A DNA stretch of 64,000 nt, from assembly GCA_021780105.1 (NCBI GenBank), contig JAJXZJ010000022.1, forward strand, positions 57,213 to 121,212, given 5' to 3'. Below are positions 53,275 through 64,000 of the stretch, in pieces. Position numbers and translations under genes: made by a program. This stretch comes from a bacterium. GTDB lineage: Bacteria; Verrucomicrobiota; Verrucomicrobiia; Limisphaerales; J093. Numbering within the stretch: position 1 is the stretch's first letter; each line of letters opens with the position of its first letter. Below the pieces are notes generated by a model, which had not been told where the DNA came from, did not search any database, and saw only the letters and a list, made by a program, of their open reading frames with translations.

Positions 53275-54903
53275 TTACTTGCCCGCCGCCGGTTGCGTTG
53301 CCCCGGCGTGAATCGCGTAAAGCTGCGCGGCGCTGGCGACGTAGAGCGTGCCGTTGGCCGCCACCGGCGAGGAATACACCGGCCCGTTCAGGTTCGCCTG
53401 ACCGAGCACTTTCTTTTCGCGGCTGGCGGCGAACACGAACACGTCGCCGTCCTCGTCGCCGAGATAAACTTTCCCGTCGGCCACGAGCGTCGAGCCCCAG
53501 ACGTGCGACTTCAAATCGTGCGTCCAGCAAACTTTGCCGCTGTCGGCGTCGAGGCAGTAAACGAACCCGGAGAAATCGGCGGTGAACAGCAGGCCGGTCG
53601 CCGGGTCAATGGACACGGTCGAGAGACTGCGGTGAATGCCGCGGAAATCCCACACCAGGCCGTCGCGCGTGAGGTCGCCAGTCTTGGTGGCATCCACGCA
53701 CACCAGCCGGCCGACGCCTTCGCCGTGTTCCGGTTCCTGTCCGATGGCGACATAGACGCGGTTCTGGTAGAAGACCGGCGTCGCGTTGATTTCGCTCGGC
53801 CCGTTGGCGTCGCCGTAGGGGATCGGCTTGCCGTCCTTCGCCTTGTATTCGGGCGGATTACAGTCGAACCACCAGACTTTCTTTAGCAGCCGGCGGTCAC
53901 CTTCGGCCGCCGGCGTGGCGTCAAACGCGTAAAGCACGCCGTCCCCGCCGCCGCCGAACAGCAACGGCCGACCGTTGACCGTGGCCGCGGCAACGCTGCT
54001 CCACTGGCCGAGGAAAACGCGCGGCCCGATGCCGGCGTCGTCCTCGCCGGCCAGCGCGCCGGTGCGGCCGTCCAACGCAATGAAGCTCGGCGAGAACGGC
54101 GACGGCACGTTCACGCCGGTCCAGTCCGTTCCGTTGCCGGTGCAGGCATAGACGCGACCATCGAGGATCAGCGGCGAACTGTTCGCAGCGTTGCGCGGGA
54201 ACACGCCCAGCTCGTCCATCAGGTTGTAAGCCCACACGATGTCCGCATCGTGCGAGCCGGGCGGAATGGGCGGCGCCGGCCGCTCGGTGCGCTGGCCGCG
54301 GTCGAGGGCAAGGTCCTGCACGACGTAATGCGCCTCGTCCTGAAACGGGCCGTCATTGCCGTCGGCCATTCCATTCAAGTCGAGGCAGACAACTTCGCCG
54401 CGGCTGGTGACGAGATACACAGATTTGCCGGACACCACCGGCGAGGAGAGGATGCCGAGGCTTTCCCAGTCATTGGCGCGACCTTCCTTCAACTTCGGCA
54501 CCGTGAACTGCCACTGCAACGCGCCGGTCTGTTCGTCGAGGCACAGGAGCAGGCTGCGGTCGCCGGGGAAACGCGGGTCGCGCGGCGGGTCGTTGTTCGT
54601 GCCGATGAGCACGCGGCCCTGGGCGACCACCACGTTGCCGTAGGTTTGCGAGCCGAGGCGGGCCACCCACTTCACGTTCTTCGTGGTGGCAAGGTCCACG
54701 TCATCCGAATTCGCCTTGGGCTGGCCGGGATCGAAACTCTCCGGCAGGCCGCGCTCCGGCGAAACCATGTTGCGCTCGTTGGTGCGGCCCCACATCGGCC
54801 AGTCCACGGCAAACGACACCGGCAATGCCGGCAGCAACGCCGCCGCCAGCAACGCGGCCATTCGGGCGACTTCGCCCCGAAGACGGACCTTGGCGATGTT
54901 CAT
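53275..54903 (-). CDS. Secreted PQQ-like beta-propeller protein
   Basis: 542 residues from 54903, with a signal peptide (MAALLAAALLPALPVSFAVD). The start DWPMWGRTNERNMVSPERGL is typical of outer PQQ-repeat proteins in Planctomycetota and Verrucomicrobiota. Repeats with W and DGxxGxxxW follow: LLCLDEQTGALQWQF, FIALDGRTGALAGED, VYCLDADSGKVCWTHD, then VADGKVYLGDEDGDVFVF and LYVASAAQLYAIH. The usual catalytic residues of alcohol dehydrogenases were not seen, so a structural or sensing role is as likely. Confidence 0.85.
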   Translation of the reverse strand: MNIAKVRLRGEVARMAALLAAALLPALPVSFAVDWPMWGRTNERNMVSPERGLPESFDPGQPKANSDDVDLATTKNVKWVARLGSQTYGNVVVAQGRVLIGTNNDPPRDPRFPGDRSLLLCLDEQTGALQWQFTVPKLKEGRANDWESLGILSSPVVSGKSVYLVTSRGEVVCLDLNGMADGNDGPFQDEAHYVVQDLALDRGQRTERPAPPIPPGSHDADIVWAYNLMDELGVFPRNAANSSPLILDGRVYACTGNGTDWTGVNVPSPFSPSFIALDGRTGALAGEDDAGIGPRVFLGQWSSVAAATVNGRPLLFGGGGDGVLYAFDATPAAEGDRRLLKKVWWFDCNPPEYKAKDGKPIPYGDANGPSEINATPVFYQNRVYVAIGQEPEHGEGVGRLVCVDATKTGDLTRDGLVWDFRGIHRSLSTVSIDPATGLLFTADFSGFVYCLDADSGKVCWTHDLKSHVWGSTLVADGKVYLGDEDGDVFVFAASREKKVLGQANLNGPVYSSPVAANGTLYVASAAQLYAIHAGATQPAAGK

Positions 54904-55089
54904 GCGACGCGCCGATTGTTGGCGCCGCCGGCGGGCTTGTCCATGCAAACCAATGGCAAAACCACCGGCAATTCGCGCCAAAACCAAGGACGCAAATCCT
55001 CGCGCGGTTGCGGCGGCAGTGCCCTGTGGCCGGCCCGAAACACAAGGCCCGGCTCATCAGCCAAACCCCGCCTGAGCCGCCCTGCCCCT

Positions 55090-56843
<1,754 letters not shown>

Positions 56844-56905
56844 CGGCGCAGAGACTACGGATGCGGCCGGTCGAGTCAAGGCGCGTCCCCGCGCTGGAGC
56901 GGGTT

Positions 56906-57265
56906 TCAGCCGCGATAGACGCAGCGGGCGGTGCAGGTTTCGGCCACGGCCACTTCCGTGAGCAGCGGCAGGCGCGGTTTGAGGCGCTCCCAAATCCAGA
57001 CGGCGACATTCTCGCTGGTCGGGTTTGTCAGGCCGGGCACTTCGTTGAGATAACGGTGGTCGAGCTGCTCCCACAGTGGGCGGAAGGCCTCGCTGATGTC
57101 GGCGTAATCCACCAGCCAGCCGAGCCGCGGATCCACCTCGCCGGCGACGACGATCTCAGCCTGGAAGCTGTGGCCGTGCAGGCGGCGGCACTTGTGCGTC
57201 TCCGGCAGGAGCGGCAGCAGGTGCGCGGCTTCAAATTGAAAGGTTTTGCGCAGTTCGATCTTCAT
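56906..57265 (-). CDS. queD: 6-carboxy-5,6,7,8-tetrahydropterin synthase
   Basis: 119 residues from 57265. FQFEAAHLLPLLPETHKCRR then LHGHSFQAEI holds the zinc His ligands and the catalytic Cys; LVDYADISEAFRPLWEQLDH, NEVPGLTNPTSENVAVWIW and the final VAETCTARCVYRG complete the family. It makes the second intermediate of queuosine/deazapurine synthesis from dihydroneopterin triphosphate. No other que gene is in the window. Confidence 0.93.
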   Translation of the reverse strand: MKIELRKTFQFEAAHLLPLLPETHKCRRLHGHSFQAEIVVAGEVDPRLGWLVDYADISEAFRPLWEQLDHRYLNEVPGLTNPTSENVAVWIWERLKPRLPLLTEVAVAETCTARCVYRG

Positions 57266-57318
57266 CGCCGCGCCGATTCTCGCCGCCCCAAATGACCGGT
57301 CAACCGCTTTCGGTTTGA

Positions 57319-58725
57319 TCAAAGCGTCTTCTCGGCCCGGTAGTACCGGTGGACCGCGTTGGTCGAGGAGACGTCAATGAAGAGATAGGGGCTTACCGCC
57401 AGCGTGATGTTGGTGAGCGGTGTCCAACTCGCAGGCGACGGGTCCGCCGCGTAATCAATGCGGTAAGTGTCACCCACCGTGCCGCTGATGTTGATCCCGG
57501 CATACATGGCCAGGCTGAGCAGCGGGCCCGTATCTGAACTGGTCAGGGTCAGGAACATCGTGTTGGGCAATGCCCCAAAATTGTCCCCGGTCGTGCCGCC
57601 GACGACCATGATCTGACCTTCCTTCACCAGGCTGAAGGTGCTCCCGTAGAAGGAATAGGCCTGGGGTTTGGCAACCGGCGTGGCCGGCATCGTGATGTTC
57701 CCCGTCGTTAGGTCCACCCGGCAGATGTTGAGTTGAGAACTGTCCGTGGCACTGTAGCCCGGCAGGTAGGCCACCGTCTTGCTGGCGTTCAGCAACGGGG
57801 CATACCAAGCCATGGTCTGACTGTCCGGCAGGTCCGGCGTCGTGGTCAGCTTGGCGAACGTCTTCGTCGCGGGATCGAAAACGATCAGGCGGTAAACCGT
57901 CACCCCATTCACCGCGCGGTAGCCGAGGAGCAGGTAACGTCCGTCACTCAGTTGGGTCTCGTCAATCACGTTGGCCGGGCCCAGGATGGTCCAGCCCGGT
58001 TCGCCCTCAAACAGGTCGTCCGCAATCTTGGTGAACGTGTTGTTCTGTGGATCGTACAGCTCCGGGGTGGGTGCAATCGTTCCGCCCGTGTAGCCAACGC
58101 CCCCGACCACCACCGCCTTGCCGTCGGTCGTAGGCAGGACGCAAGCCCAGGCCCTCGCCTGGTTGAGGGGACCGGTCGCGCTGAACTGGCCGGTCGCCGG
58201 ATCGAACAGTTCGCCGTAGCTGTAGGCGTCGTTGTGATTCCACCAACCGCCGGCCACCAGCACCCGGCTGTCCGTCAGCGTGCAGGCGCCGCCCAAGGAG
58301 CGAAACCGCACCATGGATCCGGTGGGCGTAAACGTGTCGGCGGTCGGGTCGTAAATCTCGCAGGTGGCATAGGCCGGAATGCCCAGGTCGGAACTCCCGC
58401 CCCCAATCAGGTACCGCCCGTCCTTCAACCGGGCGAACACGCCCGGACTGTCATGCCCGAAATTCATGGTTCGAGACGCAAACGCCCCCGCGATAGGATC
58501 GTAAAGCTCGGCCGTGTTCAGAGTCACGAAGCCGGGTCCGTGTCCACCAAAGACGGCAATCTTGCCGCCGGGCAACGACGCCACGCTCTGGCCCATCCGA
58601 GCGGCGACCAAGTTGGTCCCCATCTCGGCTTTCAGTGCCCCCTGGGCCGGCACCCCATCGGCAAATCCGCAGAAGGGCAACGCGAAGGAAAGAAACACTA
58701 TGGATCGAATGGTTGCTGGTTTCAT
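57319..58725 (-). CDS. Secreted kelch-like propeller protein
   Basis: 468 residues with a signal peptide (SIVFLSFALPFCGFA). Kelch-type repeats of about 50 residues: GGKIAVFGGHGPGFVTLN then TAELYDPIAGAF, LIGGGSSDLGIPAYAT, VLVAGGWWNHNDAYSYGELF and AVVVGGVGYTGGTIAPTPE, each with the double Gly. It ends with the secreted-protein module (YRIDYAADPSPASWTPLTNI ... HRYYRAEKTL). Galactose-oxidase-like folds share these repeats, but the copper ligands were not found. Confidence 0.8.
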   Translation of the reverse strand: MKPATIRSIVFLSFALPFCGFADGVPAQGALKAEMGTNLVAARMGQSVASLPGGKIAVFGGHGPGFVTLNTAELYDPIAGAFASRTMNFGHDSPGVFARLKDGRYLIGGGSSDLGIPAYATCEIYDPTADTFTPTGSMVRFRSLGGACTLTDSRVLVAGGWWNHNDAYSYGELFDPATGQFSATGPLNQARAWACVLPTTDGKAVVVGGVGYTGGTIAPTPELYDPQNNTFTKIADDLFEGEPGWTILGPANVIDETQLSDGRYLLLGYRAVNGVTVYRLIVFDPATKTFAKLTTTPDLPDSQTMAWYAPLLNASKTVAYLPGYSATDSSQLNICRVDLTTGNITMPATPVAKPQAYSFYGSTFSLVKEGQIMVVGGTTGDNFGALPNTMFLTLTSSDTGPLLSLAMYAGINISGTVGDTYRIDYAADPSPASWTPLTNITLAVSPYLFIDVSSTNAVHRYYRAEKTL

Positions 58726-58752
58726 AAGTAATCCTATTTTTACTGCGCCGGT

Positions 58753-59367
58753 TCATTTCGTCAACAGGAAAGTCATTGAAACCTGCAAAAAATGCAGAAC
58801 CAAGCCGGCAACCTCATCAAGGCAGCCGGCTCCGAAATGGTAGCGGCCGGAGGCGACCTCGCAGACCGCACAGCCGTCTTCATGGCGGAGAAATTGGACG
58901 CCCGGCGCCTGCGTGACCGGCCGGCCGCCTTCGGTGACGCCGGCGGCGTTTGCCGCCGGCACGAAGACCGTCGCCGTGGTGTTGGGCGGGACGGTGATTT
59001 CCCAGTCGAACCGGCCGTTCGCCTTCCGCCAGGAACTTGCGATCAGCCCGTAGGGCGAGTGATGCGTGGCGCGAACGAAACGCAGGTCGCCAACGGGGCG
59101 CGGATGCATGATGACATGCTTGAATCCCGGTCGCGCCGGATCGGATCGGAGGCCGGCGAGGTCCTCAAACAGCCAGGTGATGAGGTCGCCGACGAGCATG
59201 ACGTGGTTGCCAGAGTTCATGGCCGGGTCCGCGGTGTCGCCGTTCCACAATTCCCAGATCGTCGTGGCGCCCCTGGAAATCATGTAGCCCCAGCTCGGAT
59301 ACGTGGTGTTCGTCGCCAGCGTGTAGGCCAGGTCGGCACGCCCACCGCCGGTCAGCGTCTGCATCAA
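58753..59367 (-). pseudogene. GH78 alpha-L-rhamnosidase fragment, broken at both ends
   Basis: 204 codons read as the last fifth of a GH78 enzyme: GGGRADLAYTLATNTTYPSW then GATTIWELWNGDTADPAMNS, GNHVMLVGDLITWLFEDLAG and FDWEITVPPNTTATVFVPA. The family is normally 800-1000 residues, so the catalytic domain's first part is missing upstream of 59367. The native end (HFTSR) is replaced after GRYHF by a tail, GAGCLDEVAGLVLHFLQVSM. A copy with the native end begins at the window's right edge. I infer a decayed duplicate. Confidence 0.8.
58834..58942. repeat. Duplicated GH78 3' segment, copy 1
   Basis: 109 bp identical base by base to 63892-64000, as far as the window shows. The match begins at GAAATGGTAGCGG; to its left the two copies differ. 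Confidence 0.95.
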
Positions 59368-59514
59368 AAACTGGCCGCCGCGTGGCGGCGACCCGACCGA
59401 CCGTTTATCAAGCTTCAGACGGCGCTCAGGTTGCGTCCCCGCAGAGACCTATCCTCCGCTGAAGCAACCCGTGAGGCTATAGCACAACTGCCCAATGGCA
59501 ATAGGGGCAGGGTG

Positions 59515-63729
<4,215 letters not shown>

Positions 63730-63879
63730 AGGGTCCACGTTAACTGCTCTTAAAGAGCGCTCCATACTTGCAAGCCGGTGCGATGCTGCAAGCCTGGAAT
63801 TGGCCAGTTCAGCAATTATTTTGCCATCGCCTGGGCAACCAATCGTCCCAACAAACCTGAAAAGGAGCGTCGGGCTGGT

Positions 63880-64000
63880 TTAGCGGCTCGTGAAATGGTA
63901 GCGGCCGGAGGCGACCTCGCAGACCGCACAGCCGTCTTCATGGCGGAGAAATTGGACGCCCGGCGCCTGCGTGACCGGCCGGCCGCCTTCGGTGACGCCG
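63880..64000 (-). CDS. 3' end of a GH78 alpha-L-rhamnosidase (partial)
   Basis: 40 codons at the window's right edge, reading GVTEGGRPVTQAPGVQFLRH, then DGCAVCEVASGRYHFTSR and a stop (TTA on the + strand, 63880-63882). This is the C-terminal beta-domain of GH78. The identical sequence occurs in the fragment at 58753-59367, whose end is altered; this copy has the more natural terminus and may be the intact parent. Confidence 0.75.
   Translation of the reverse strand, partial: GVTEGGRPVTQAPGVQFLRHEDGCAVCEVASGRYHFTSR
63892..64000. repeat. Duplicated GH78 3' segment, copy 2
   Basis: Partner of 58834-58942, 109 of 109 bases identical; the match runs off the window, so its full length is unknown. 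Confidence 0.95.

Overview
The window looks like a chromosomal segment of a Verrucomicrobiota bacterium (Pedosphaera/Limisphaerales-like). This is inferred from content, not from a marker gene. The grounds are high GC, many secreted carbohydrate-active proteins with DUF4838, GH2, GH5-like and GH78 domains, a prepilin-type N-methylation protein with a C-terminal DGH motif, and a recurrent secreted-protein module of the form STDLxxW...RFYR. No rRNA or tRNA gene was recognised.

Layout. 1-7.6 kb: the 3' tip of an unknown gene, an 870-bp non-coding stretch with a 21-nt-periodic repeat tract, then a large secreted Ig/LVIVD-propeller gene that looks broken (chimeric 5' end and an in-frame TAG), and a small membrane protein. 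7.8-11.1 kb: two secreted glycan-active genes. 11.3-14.6 kb: a SWI2/SNF2 ATPase. 14.6-16.4 kb: relics. 16.4-29.2 kb: a complete type I-C CRISPR-Cas system in the order cas3, [RAYT transposase with flanking REP-like units], cas5c, cas8c, cas7c, cas4, [four-helix-bundle protein], cas1, cas2, leader, array of 47 repeats. 29.5-34.3 kb: a conserved unknown protein, a LuxR-type regulator with an altered receiver, a pseudopilin-like protein and a secreted propeller-like protein. 34.5-41.2 kb: a membrane protein, then an FAD-dependent oxidoreductase and a very large GH2/glutaminase-A-like fusion. 41.3-59.4 kb (almost all on the minus strand): a cupredoxin, a GH20/67-like protein, a GH2 beta-galactosidase, tag, fabI, an EamA transporter, a GcvH-like protein, a DUF3160 protein, a PQQ-type propeller, glnB, amtB, queD, a kelch-like protein and a broken GH78 fragment. 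59.5-64 kb: a hybrid histidine kinase and the 3' end of a second GH78 gene.

How it works together. The secreted hydrolases suggest a heterotroph degrading galactose-, rhamnose- and mannose-type glycans. amtB-glnB handles ammonium. The I-C system gives adaptive immunity: Cas5c should process crRNA since no cas6 is seen, Cas8c, Cas7 and Cas5 form Cascade, Cas3 degrades targets, and Cas4, Cas1 and Cas2 acquire spacers.

The most unusual features are: the cas operon is invaded both by a REP/RAYT unit and by many short AT-rich palindromic elements, two of them in frame inside cas4; a partial duplication of the cas3 3' end lies upstream of cas3 and lacks exactly one 32-nt REP unit, giving an empty/occupied pair; the array ends in an inverted half repeat; an amber codon splits the large surface gene; and the GH78 3' end is duplicated with 109 identical bases.
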